A stretch of DNA of 64,000 nt from Tolypocladium sp. Sup5 PDA-1 (Eukaryota; Ascomycota; Sordariomycetes; Hypocreales; Ophiocordycipitaceae): assembly GCA_000750105.3 (NCBI GenBank), contig JPHH03000052.1, positions 62,001 through 126,000 of the forward strand. Direction: 5' to 3'. Made by a program: the position numbers and the translations under genes. Positions 46,001 to 55,749 of this stretch are shown here, piece after piece. Below the pieces are notes generated by a model, which was given only the letters and a program-made list of their open reading frames with translations, searched no databases and was not told the origin of the DNA. Numbering within the stretch: position 1 is the stretch's first letter; every line of letters begins with the position of its first letter.

Positions 46001-48699
46001 CGTCAGATGCGACACAGCTGGCTGTGCAAGGAAAGCTTGTGAAGAACCTCCTTCAGCTCACGTTTGCAGTACTTGACCAACGACGGTTTGTAGTTCTGTC
46101 CATCGCCCATGCCCTCTACGACGGGTGGTCACTCAGCCTTTTGTACCAAGATCTCGAGGCCGCATATGAGGGAGTCGCAAAGTCGAGGCCGTCTGCCGAC
46201 TCGTTTGTATCGCGGATGCTTGCGTCCAAGACAGAGGAGGCGCAAGGGTTCTGGGGCAACTACCTTGACGGCCTTTCCCCGAGTATGATGAATGGGAACA
46301 AGACCACTGCAGAGCCCACACCAGACCGTTTGTTCAGAACAGAACTATCGTCCATCAGAAGCCTATCTGAGGTGACCGAGTTTTGCAAAAAGAAGGGAGT
46401 CAGCTTGCAGGCTCTGTGTCTCGCATGCTGGGCCATGGTCGTGGCCGAGCACACGCAATCCCTCGACGTCGTCTTCGGACTCGTCTTGTCCGGTAGAGAC
46501 TTTGAGGGCGCAGAGGACCTCATGTTCCCGACCATGAACACTGTAGCAATTCGCTGCATCCTGCACGGGTCAGTCTCCGGCTTCCTCGCGTACCTGGAAG
46601 AAACCATGGCGGATATACGCGATTTCCAAGCATTTCCCCTCCGGAAAGCCCAGGCGGCAGCCAAGCTTGCGGGCGCAGACATTTTCAACTCGCTGTTCCT
46701 ACTACAAAAGTCTCCGGAACAAGCCTCGTCTTCGAGCCGTCTGCTAAACTCGATTGATGGGTCGTCGGCGGTCGACTATCCCGTCTGCGTGGAAGCCGAA
46801 CCCGCGGGCGACCAGTTAATTTGGCGAGTCGCCTGTCAAGCGCAATTCTTCTCGCAGGAAGAGACGGAAGGCTTGATACAGAAACTGGACCAAGTTTTGC
46901 GATTCGTGTTTGAGTCCGAGGCTGCAGACGTGTTGTCGTTCCATGGCGACGGGGTGTCGATTTGCGGCATGCCCGCTGTGGCTATCAAGGAAGCTCATCC
47001 AGTCGATGGCATGGGTACGCCCACACAAGGTCCCGACAACGACGAACATTGGGGAGAAACAGCGATAGCTATACGAGACATCCTCAGCCAAGTCTCCGAT
47101 GTTCCCGTTGCGTCCATCAAACCGTCGTCAACCTTGTATCACCTGGGCCTGGACTCCATCAGCGCGATCAAGGTGTCGACTCTTCTGCGCAAGAAGGCCA
47201 TTCATCTCAAGCCGAGAGAGCTCATAACATCCGCAAGCATCCTGGAAATGGCAGGCCAGGCAAGATTGGCAGACGATTTCGAACAAGAACAATCGCAGAC
47301 ACTGCCAGCCTGGGCACCGCCATCCGACGTCGACGTGGACAAGCAACTCCAAGAATGCGACCTGCCAGATGACACCATCGAGGCGGTGCTTCCTGCGACG
47401 CCGATGCAGGTGTACATGTTGACTGCGTGGCAGAACAATGAAGGCTCCGTGTTTTCCCCCGAGTTCTGCTATCGGACCGACGGCGCTGTTGATCTGGCCC
47501 AAGTCCACGACGCGTGGCAGTCTATCAATTCCCAGATACCCTTGCTGCGAGCACGCTTCATCGCCACGGGGTCTAAAGAACTGCCATGGGTCCAAGTCAT
47601 TGTCAAGAAGGAAGCAATTCTGTCAGGACGCGTCTCGCAGCCTCTGGTACACCTGAGCACCACGAAAGATGACGTCGACCAGACGTTGATGCTCCGGCTC
47701 AGGATTCACCATGCCTTGTACGACGGCGTTAGTCTGCCAGCCATCATGTCGCGGTTGTGCGACTTGCTCAGCAACGACGCTGGTAACGGTGGGCAAGACA
47801 TCTCGCAGTGGGCAAGGCACTCAATCCGACCAACCCTCAAAGATGCTCAGGCGAGCAGGCAAGCGTTTTGGATCAATTACTTGCAACAGGGCATTCTGAC
47901 GAGTCACTCGGTGTGCTCGTCTCTAGGGGGCAAATCTCGCACTTCATATCTCGAAGAAGCAGCCATTCGCGATGTTTCCCAGCTTCGGAAGGTTGCATCG
48001 CTGCATGGGATAAGCTTGCAATCGCTCTTCCTCGCTGCATATGCGAAAAGGCTTGCCAAACAGACTACGGAGAACTTTTCAAGCAGAACATCCGTCATCT
48101 TCGGCATCTACCTGGCCAATCGAACTACAGACCACGACTCTCCGCCACTCGTATATCCGACGCTCAATCTGGTTCCCCTCAAGGTCGAACTTGGCCGCAA
48201 TGAGAGCCTGACTACTGTGGCAAAGACCATTCAAAGTGATATCCACACCATCAGCAGCGATGGGCGGGCAGACGTGGGCCTGTGGGAGATCTTTTCATGG
48301 ACAGGCGTCAAGGTGGACTCCTTTGTCAACTTTCTCAGCCTGCCAGACGAGCAAGACCCGAGCTCCCGGGCGGTTGCATTGACTCCTGTGCATGACGTAG
48401 AGGCTCCGTCGGGGAGAAATTACGAGCCATCAAAACTCCTTGCCCAGCCCTGGCTGCAGAGAAACGCAGTCAGGGACGCCTTCCCGGTACGTCGCCACCC
48501 TCTTACATATTGATACCGACTCTTGTGCCGTCCCGAACCTTGCTGACACAACTGACAGGGATCCGTGGACATAGAAGCGTCAGTGCAAGGCCAAGCGCTG
48601 GCTATTGGCGTATTTGGACCACTTGAGCGTGTGTCTGCCGAGTCGGCCGCGGAAATGGTCGCCGACATTACGTCCTTCCTCGACGAAGCGAGCGTTTGA
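34030..48699 (+). CDS. sidC: SidC/NPS-type ferrichrome (probably ferricrocin) synthetase, NRPS
   Basis: Exons 34030-34985, 35043-48486 and 48559-48699 encode 4846 residues; introns are 57 and 72 bp. Order: A1-T1-C1-A2-T2-C2-T3-C3-A3-T4-C4-T5-C5-T6-C6. The A domains have core YTSGSTGTPKG (residue 174), YTSGTTGLPKG (1222) and YTSGTTGTPKG (2837), all with intact YGPTE/YGPSE, Y-R-(T/S)-G-D and the late Lys. Carrier Ser are at 560, 1626, 2172, 3249, 3800 and 4357, each in G-(V/L)-D-S. The C-domain HHxxxDG motifs sit near 755, 1824, 2378, 3459, 4007 and 4541, with changes in C3, C4 and C5. Lack of a TE domain, three A domains and terminal T-C repeats fit iterative ferrichrome synthetases, which cyclise a hexapeptide from three N5-acyl-N5-hydroxyornithines plus Gly/Ser. 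The exact product and the subfamily (SidC versus NPS2 lineage) need phylogeny. Divergent from sidA. Confidence 0.93.
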
Positions 48700-48936
48700 T
48701 CTCATCTACAAAGAAACATAGAGTTTAGCGTCTACACTGTTAGGCAGAAAGGGTGATTATGTTTACATATTGTTTTATGCTGGGTTCCTTATGGCTTCCA
48801 GCCGGGTAATATATAGTTTAGCTATTTCCACTTTTGCATAAAAGCGTCTTTTGACTTTGCCTCCACTAACACATGATCCAAAGGTCTTCTATGTCGCATT
48901 TCGCAGAGCCGGTACGCTATGCTGACCATCTAGACC

Positions 48937-51240
48937 TCATTCCGGGAAGAGAATCAGGTTGGCAAGTCGAACTACCTCGGCCTCAGAGTCGGGACTCGCC
49001 ATCGCGCCGGCAACCTCCCAGGGTGCAAGACCCATGGCCTGTAAGCCAGCCGAACCACCCACGTCTGCAATCTCCGCTTCGCCGGGCCGGACGTCCGGGT
49101 CCTCGGCGACAGCGCCCCGGCCAGACGAGTCAAAGTCCGGGCCAGGGTGGCCGCGCTGAAAGGCCTTGCGCTGGCGAGCCAGGTACAGCGCGCTGGTCTG
49201 CGTGAGCGGCGCGGCGGGTATGTAGACCAGCATGCTGATATCGTCGACGCCCCTGCTGCTCGGCGTCCCCATGCCGTGGCCAGCGTCGCTGGATATGTGG
49301 TACGGCAGATCTGGGTGCCAGAAGATGTAGTCACCGGGCTGGAGTGTGGGTAGAGTTATGAGGCTGCTCCGGAGGTATAGGTGCGGGTGCCATCGCTCGG
49401 TAATGCGCTGGGCGTGACCAGGCACAGCGCCGTGGATGATGGTGTCTGGGTCGCGTTGAAGCTCCCAGTTGCTGGGAGCGAGGTAGGCTTCCCATTCCGG
49501 TCCAGATCGCGTGGCGGGAGCAGGGAGTCGGGGGCTAAAGAAGGGCCGGAGCAGGTAGTATGCCGTGGCAAGTTTGGGCGACGGTAACAGCCGCAACATG
49601 CCAGGCTCTATCGTCGACAGGGCAAGCAGGCCTTGGAACATGCGAAAGATGGTGCAGGCCCCGTAGCCGTTGTACAGGTCCATGGTGGAATGAACGCGGC
49701 TGGCACACTCCCAGGGATCGTACTCTTCCCAGCGGCCGTGAAAGATGCGGTCGTACGTCCCGCCGCGGCCGTAGCCGTCGGGCTCCCAGCGCTCGAGCGA
49801 GCCGTTGTCGACTTGGGCAATGATGCCGGCCGAGGACTGGAGGGCGTGGATCCAGTCGTCGGCGGACTGGGGGGCGAGGAACTGTGGTTGGGAAGCATGT
49901 TGCTGCTGCTGCTGCTGCTGCTGCTGTGACGGTGGTTGCGGCCAGGCGTAGCTTGACGGCGTCGTAGGTGCAGGCGTATTGTTAGGATTGGACCCCGAGG
50001 TGCTTGTATCGAAGCCGCCGCCGTGAACCCGAATCCGGTCCACGTAGGTGATGGGCAGGTGCGTGGCAAGGCGGTCGTCTGTGGCGTCGCCCCAGAGGCT
50101 CATCATAAAGTGCTGCGCGCGGAGCACGTTTGGATGCGCCCGGGAGCGGACCTGCGCCGGCGTCCAGAAGCAGTCGAAGCACGTCGGATCCTGCCTGGGG
50201 GCCCGAAAGTGCGGCGCGCCGGCCGCACGGGTTCCCACTGGGCCCCCGGCGCTGCCGGGTCTGGGTCCGGGGCTTCGGGGCCGGCGACTGTCCAGGTAAC
50301 CTACGGTGTCTCGGACGGCCGACTCGGCAGCTTGGCGCGGGAGGACCTTGCGCACGACGCCGACGCCGTAGCGGCGCAGGTCGCGGCCGAACCGGGCAGT
50401 CTGAGCCAGGTCGTTGAGGTCCGCAAACTCGACGGATGGGATGAGGTGCGCCCCGAGGCACTCGATGTGCTCGACCTCGGCGCGTAGTGCGTGGAGAAGC
50501 CGTGCCCAGCAGGCCTCAAGGTCCGCTTCATGGCCGGCGATGAGATTCCGCTTGATGCGGGCGAAGCGCTGCGGCAGCGGCACGGGATCCGGGCCCCAGA
50601 ACGAGAGCGTCGAGGGCTCCATGCTCTCCAGCGTCGTGGCCACCGAGGACGACGAAGATTGCGACGGCGAGGAGGATATTGACGAAGCGCTGGCGGTGGT
50701 GGCAGAGGCAGAGGCAGAGGAAGAGCCCGCCGCCGTGGCCACCGCCCGGGGAGGAGATTGGAGCCGTGACTTGGAGATGCCCCGACCCTGGCCGCGGTGT
50801 TGGTGTTGGTGGTGGCGGCGTTGGTGCTGTTGGGGATGAATCTGGTGACGGCGTTGGCGGTGATACTGATGAGATTCCTGTCGCGACCCAGCTGAGGGTG
50901 CAAGTTCAAGGACGGAGAAAGTCTGCAATCGGCCCGCCCCGAGCGTTTCCGTTTCTGCAGGTCTAGCCGCAGACGTGGCTGACGGTGTCATTGCTACTTG
51001 TAAGCCGTGATTGTGAAGCGTTGGTCCGCCTGAGGCGTGGCGCTTTTCGTTGATTCTCCCAGCGGCCAATGTTTCAGTGAGCCCTGCGTCTTTGCGTTTG
51101 CCGTGTCCTTGGGATTCGCCTGCCGTCGTGCCTCCTCCCACGGCGCTCAGTGTGGTTGGCGTCGTGGGCTGTGAATCTCGTGGCGTAGGTTTTGGTGTGA
51201 GTGCTGGCGGTGGCACCGCAACCACAGATGGGGGAGCCAT
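48937..51240 (-). CDS. DUF1479 (YbiU/Gig2-like) protein, putative Fe(II)/2OG-type oxygenase fold
   Basis: A single frame, open back to 51444; the first plausible start is the ATG at 51240 (767 residues), before APPSVVAVPPP. Roughly the first 190 residues from it are low-complexity (Ala/Ser/His/Gln/Pro) and doubtful; a later ATG (MEPSTLSFWGPDPVPLPQRF) begins the conserved part. That part reads WARLLHALRAEVE, RYGVGVVRKVLPR, QDPTCFDCFWTPAQVRSRAH, AQHFMMSLWG, WEEYDPWECASRVHSTMDLY and YIFWHPDLPYHISSD, typical of DUF1479. The family has a double-stranded beta-helix fold and is thought to be 2-oxoglutarate/Fe(II)-dependent, but the fungal substrate is unknown. A polyQ run sits mid-protein. The gene converges on the NRPS with 237 bp between stops. 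Confidence 0.8.
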   Translation of the reverse strand: MAPPSVVAVPPPALTPKPTPRDSQPTTPTTLSAVGGGTTAGESQGHGKRKDAGLTETLAAGRINEKRHASGGPTLHNHGLQVAMTPSATSAARPAETETLGAGRLQTFSVLELAPSAGSRQESHQYHRQRRHQIHPQQHQRRHHQHQHRGQGRGISKSRLQSPPRAVATAAGSSSASASATTASASSISSSPSQSSSSSVATTLESMEPSTLSFWGPDPVPLPQRFARIKRNLIAGHEADLEACWARLLHALRAEVEHIECLGAHLIPSVEFADLNDLAQTARFGRDLRRYGVGVVRKVLPRQAAESAVRDTVGYLDSRRPRSPGPRPGSAGGPVGTRAAGAPHFRAPRQDPTCFDCFWTPAQVRSRAHPNVLRAQHFMMSLWGDATDDRLATHLPITYVDRIRVHGGGFDTSTSGSNPNNTPAPTTPSSYAWPQPPSQQQQQQQQQHASQPQFLAPQSADDWIHALQSSAGIIAQVDNGSLERWEPDGYGRGGTYDRIFHGRWEEYDPWECASRVHSTMDLYNGYGACTIFRMFQGLLALSTIEPGMLRLLPSPKLATAYYLLRPFFSPRLPAPATRSGPEWEAYLAPSNWELQRDPDTIIHGAVPGHAQRITERWHPHLYLRSSLITLPTLQPGDYIFWHPDLPYHISSDAGHGMGTPSSRGVDDISMLVYIPAAPLTQTSALYLARQRKAFQRGHPGPDFDSSGRGAVAEDPDVRPGEAEIADVGGSAGLQAMGLAPWEVAGAMASPDSEAEVVRLANLILFPE
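49904..49926. repeat. (TGC)n trinucleotide run encoding polyQ on the minus strand
   Basis: About eight CTG/TGC units giving eight Gln in the DUF1479 protein. It is a likely length-variable site within a coding region. Confidence 0.85.
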
Positions 51241-52217
51241 GCTGCCGTATTTGCGTCTTCTTTGTACTTGACTGGGCCGTCGAACGGAATGTGGCTTCTC
51301 TTTGCCCAACTGCATCATTTTGTAATTTCGGGTTTCGGCGTTGCGAGAGCTGCCTGCGTGCCGAATACGGCGTCTCTCCGTATCATCTCGGATCGTCTCT
51401 GTGTAACACTTCTCCACGGCATGGAGCATCTTATACCTACGCACTCCAAACGCCGTGCTCTGCGCATATGGATATATTTAAACACACGCTCTCGGAACGG
51501 ACCCCCGTAAAGCATCAATTTAGCCATTTGCCATTATAAACCCAGGCGCTAGCCCCCATCTCCGTGGAAGCAGACTGCCGTCGACGTGGCGTGCTTTAGG
51601 CAAAATGGCAGCCAAGAGCCTTCTTCGGCCCTCAGTTCCGCCAACGAAGCCCCCGCATTGCTGCTGCCGTCCCGACTTCCCGAAACCAATGCTGTTCCCC
51701 TCACCGTCATGCGGCATCTCCAGCAGTGGCCCTCTACTCGGCCAGTCTCGTTTACTCAACCTGGAGTAAGCCATTCCGTTATCTGTCGGGTGATGTGTCC
51801 ATTCTGTATCCGCCATCACGCACACGGTAAAATGGACAAGTACGACAGAAAAGGGCGCCGTCGACGACAACAAAGACATCGGTCTACGACGCTGGCGCTC
51901 TTACACATGCGTCCACCACAACGGCAGCGCCAGTCACGTCGAGATTACGCGGTGCCAGATATGAAGACGAATTTTATTCAATTTCAACTGATGTCGATCT
52001 CGTCGCAACCAGTTGAGCCGGCCGTGAGTATTCTCTCGTGAAACCTAATCGTCACACATACATCCTGGCAGTTGGAATGTGCTTTTCTCTGGTCGAAACG
52101 CCATCCCGTATGTACCAATGCCATCCGGTGGCATGAGCAGACAAACTCCAACGCATCAAAGCGTCGTCTCAGGGCATAAACCGACAAATTTGAAACACCA
52201 TGATAGCCAAAACGCAC
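51241..52217. other. spacer between DUF1479 promoter and choline oxidase 3' end
   Basis: About 1 kb. It holds the upstream region or 5' UTR of the DUF1479 gene and the 3' flank of the choline oxidase gene. A non-exact GATA core (ACAGATAAC on the minus strand) is near 51779. No gene is recognised. Confidence 0.45.
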
Positions 52218-53855
52218 CTACAGCCTCGACGTCTTGGAGTCGGGCTTCCACCCGTCCTCCATGGCAATCAGCTCGGCTGCGCGCTCGCCAATGGCCAGCA
52301 CCGTAATCATGGGGTTGATGGACACCATCTCCGGGAAGACGCCCGCGTCGGCGATGCGCAGCTTGCCCACGCCCCTGACCTTCAGCTCCGGGTCCACGAC
52401 GGCGAACTCGTCGCGGCCCACGTCGCCCATCTTGGTCGTGCCGGCCGGGTGGTAGACGGTGTGCGCGACGCGGCGGGCGTACTCGCTGATGTCCTCGTCG
52501 CTCTGCACCTTGGGCCCCGGGGCGACCTCCTCCTTGAGCCACTCCTTGAAGGGGCTCTGCTGGGCGATCTTGCGCGCGGCCCTGATGCCCGACACGAGCG
52601 TCGCCGCGTCGTAGCCCTCCGGGTCGGTGAAGTAGCGGAAGTCGAGCGCCGGCTTGACCGCCGGGTCCGCCGACGTCAGGTAGATGCGGCCGCGGGACCG
52701 CGCGCGCGGGATGTTGGGCGTCATGCAGAAGGCGTAGCCGTCGCGCACGAGTGGGTAGCCCAGGCGCGCCGTGTTGAGGCAGAAGGGGATCTGGTAGCAG
52801 TGCATCATGACGTCCGCGGCGTCGCCGTCGCCGCCGGCCGCGTTGGTGCGCTCGCGGCGCAAGAAGACGCCGGCGTCCGAGTCCATGGTGGTCTGGTTCT
52901 CCGGCACGGGCTTGTTGAGCTCCCACATGATGATGGTCTCGGGGTGGTCGATGAGGTTCTCGCCCACGCCGGGGATGTCCTTGACCACCTTGATGCCCAG
53001 GTCCTCGAGCTGGCCGCGGGGGCCCAGGCCCGAGTGCAGCATGAGCCGCGGGGTGTCGACGGCGCCGGCGGAGAGGATCGTCTCCTTGCGGGCGTGGAGA
53101 GTCAGCTTCTGGCCCGAAGCGAGGGTAATGTCAATGCCGGAGGCGACGTCGTTCTCGACGATGACCCTGGAGACGTGTGCCTGCGTCAGGACCGTCAGGT
53201 TGGGCCGTCTCTCGTCGCCGCGCAGGATGGGGTGGATGTAGGCGACAGAGGCGCTGCTGCGGCGGCCGTCGTCCGGGTTGTACGACACGGAGAAGAAGCC
53301 GGCGCCCTCGGTCAGCTGGCCCTTGGAGCGGATCTCCTCGTTGAAGTCCTTGATGACGGGGATGCCGAGGGCCGTGGAGCACGACTCGACCCAGTCCTTG
53401 CACAGCTGGTTGCGGTGGCGGGCGTGGACGGGCTGGAAGGTGTTGCGCAGGTTGTCGACGAGGCGCACGACGGTGTCAAAGTCCCAGCCCTTGCAGCCCT
53501 GGGCAACCCAGCGGTCCATGTCATGGCGGAAGGGACGGAAGGAGATGAGCGTGTTGTGCGAGGAGCAGCCGCCGAGGACCTTGGCCCGCGAGTGGCGGAT
53601 GTGGGAGTTGCCCATGGGCTGCTCGGTGGTGCCGTAGTCGTAGTCGAGCTCGCCGCCGAGCAGCGTGAGCCACTGGCGCAGGTCGAGGACGTTGTTGAGG
53701 TTGAGGTCGGACGGGCCGGCCTCGATGAGCAGCACGCGGCGCTCGGGGAGGTAGCTGGACAGGCGCGAGGCCAGGACGCAGCCGGCGGTGCCGCCGCCGA
53801 CGACGATGTAGTCGAAGGCGGAGCCGGCGTTGGACGGGAGAGTCTGAGTCGTCAT
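52218..53855 (-). CDS. choline oxidase-like GMC oxidoreductase with C-terminal PTS1 (SRL)
   Basis: An intronless frame of 545 residues. The FAD Rossmann motif is VVGGGTAGCVLASRL (G20, G22, G25). GGCSSHNT holds H100, at the place of the His that binds FAD covalently in Arthrobacter choline oxidase (H99); the next catalytic Ser there is Thr102 here. GMC signature 2 is GAVDTPRLMLHSGLG. The catalytic His is H469 (VYHPAGTTKMG) and the paired Asn is N514 (SINPMIT), close to H466/N510 of the bacterial enzyme, and the length matches its 546 residues. The reaction would be choline to betaine aldehyde (and on to betaine) with O2, releasing H2O2. The protein ends KTSRL, a standard peroxisomal signal. 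It is divergent from the betaine aldehyde dehydrogenase. Another alcohol oxidase is possible but less likely. Confidence 0.88.
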   Translation of the reverse strand: MTTQTLPSNAGSAFDYIVVGGGTAGCVLASRLSSYLPERRVLLIEAGPSDLNLNNVLDLRQWLTLLGGELDYDYGTTEQPMGNSHIRHSRAKVLGGCSSHNTLISFRPFRHDMDRWVAQGCKGWDFDTVVRLVDNLRNTFQPVHARHRNQLCKDWVESCSTALGIPVIKDFNEEIRSKGQLTEGAGFFSVSYNPDDGRRSSASVAYIHPILRGDERRPNLTVLTQAHVSRVIVENDVASGIDITLASGQKLTLHARKETILSAGAVDTPRLMLHSGLGPRGQLEDLGIKVVKDIPGVGENLIDHPETIIMWELNKPVPENQTTMDSDAGVFLRRERTNAAGGDGDAADVMMHCYQIPFCLNTARLGYPLVRDGYAFCMTPNIPRARSRGRIYLTSADPAVKPALDFRYFTDPEGYDAATLVSGIRAARKIAQQSPFKEWLKEEVAPGPKVQSDEDISEYARRVAHTVYHPAGTTKMGDVGRDEFAVVDPELKVRGVGKLRIADAGVFPEMVSINPMITVLAIGERAAELIAMEDGWKPDSKTSRL

Positions 53856-55749
53856 GGCGGGCGATTGATGAAGCGTCGAGCGATGTGGTGAGCCTGTCGC
53901 TTATACGTTGTTCTATCCCGTACGAGACGCGGGGGCTTCCGGAGGTATAAGACCGGGAACAGTGGACAGGGCCGGGATCGACGCCGAGACGGTTCAATTC
54001 ACCTGGTGATGGCTTTGACCCTTGTGTCAAGTGTCACGGCTACAGGAGCAAAGACGGCCAGCACTTGACCCGTCTTGAACTCGTGGTTGTAAACTTGAAG
54101 CAGGGCCGGTCACGGAGGGCGAGTGTAAAGACGATTGGGACGGGGAGAAAAGAAGGAGGGCAGAGGCGGAGCAGGAGAATAAGTAATGGCTCGAGTCACG
54201 GACACAAAAGGTAGACTTTTAGCTGATGGCACGAGTGAGGGCTTACAATCAGGCAACGTCAGAGGACCCCAGGCATCGGCGCAACCGCCAGCGTCCAAGG
54301 TGGAGCTACCGGAAGAGCGGCGAGGCGTAGGCGCTCCGTAGCCACGCCGAAGATGGTGGAGGAGCAGCAGCAACGCACGTAGAGGATGGATGGGGAAAAG
54401 TTCTCACCGACCTTTGAGCCAGTGAGAAGTCGTACGAACCCGGGGCCTGGTCAGCCAACCTCGCAAGCCGTGTGCAAGAGACACTGTACGAAGTACAGGC
54501 TCGAGCAAGCAGGGCAACGCTCGGCTTGTCAGCCAACAACCGCACAGTGCGTCTCGAAGCTGAAGAAGCGGGGACGGCGAGGCTTGGGTTTGTGACGGAT
54601 GGGGATGGAGTTGAGGCGCGGGCTTGGCGTCGAGGCGGGCGAGGGAATCAGCCTCTCCGGGGGTTAATCCGCACCGGAATCTGCGCCTCTCTGCGTATCG
54701 GGGCGCCATCAGCGGGCTGCCGCGCCGTGGGATTGGCCAGAGGCGGGGCCTGGCCATGTTTGACGGCTTGTGGTGAAACCCCGCTCCATGCACACGGGGG
54801 GGCATGGGTCCTGGAGCAGGGTTGTTGGTTGATGACGATGTGCCTGTTATCTCGTGTCTGCTCTGCTGCGTACGCGGTGGTTGGACGCCCGGACAAGGAT
54901 CAATCCTGTGGCAGGGTTTTCCCTCGTCTCGCTCGTGACTACGAGGAGGAATTGGCCGAATCCGTCGAGCCATGGGGTGTTGAGGAGTCCAGTGGGACGT
55001 GTTCTTGCAATGGAAACTCTGTACGAAGTAATAGTTACCACTCCATACAAGGCATAATATGTATGTACATGCACCAACACAAGCCGTGAACAACCAAGAA
55101 TACCATCCGAGACGGCATTGTGCAATGGCCACGTGCCATACAAGACCGCCTGTCGTGTAGCTCAGCCTGCAGGCTTGGTTTGCAAGTTAACCAATATACA
55201 TACATGCGCCTTCATGCAACCGCAACCAACCACGACCGCAGCACAGCAGAGGGCGCGATCCAAGCACTGTATAGAGAAAGACAGGCCGCCAATGACTTCT
55301 TCATCCCTGTGCCGCGCCGGTGACGGTGACGTCGTCTGCCCCGCCAGTCCGTCCTCTCGCTCCACCGGCGAGACAGAAGCGCAGGCTAAGTTGCATTGGG
55401 CTTGGCAAGCTCCGCGCTGGGCCCACCAGAGTTCGGCTCCTGCGCGAGTCAACGACGGTCCGGCGAAAAACGACAACCCGAGGCTCTCGCCGGCGCCGAC
55501 CGACGACCAAGAGGAACCGAGCTGTCTGGAGCCTCTCACTTCATCTACGTGGTTCACTGTGATTGTGATTGTGAGTGAAGATACAGCTTTTCACGGCGTG
55601 CCGACGTCAACTCGGCTTTACTTCGCCAGACTGGTTGACTGGGTCTCTGAATCGGCATCAAGCCTGTTGGCCACACCTGAACTCGCTGCTCTCTCACAGC
55701 TGCCACCATCAAGGACATTGACTGCCCTCAACTACAAGACATCGCCATC
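53856..55749. other. 1.9-kb divergent promoter region of the choline-betaine pair
   Basis: Lies between two divergent start codons and should hold both promoters. No exact ATCWGATAA was noticed (only a generic AGATAA near 54847). Frames of up to 240 codons exist but show no domain. The stretch just before 55750 is CT-rich, as in many fungal promoters. Confidence 0.5.

Noticed and set aside
52200..53891. Plus-strand 563-codon frame over the choline oxidase gene
   Set aside because: Antisense shadow; the minus strand carries all GMC motifs.
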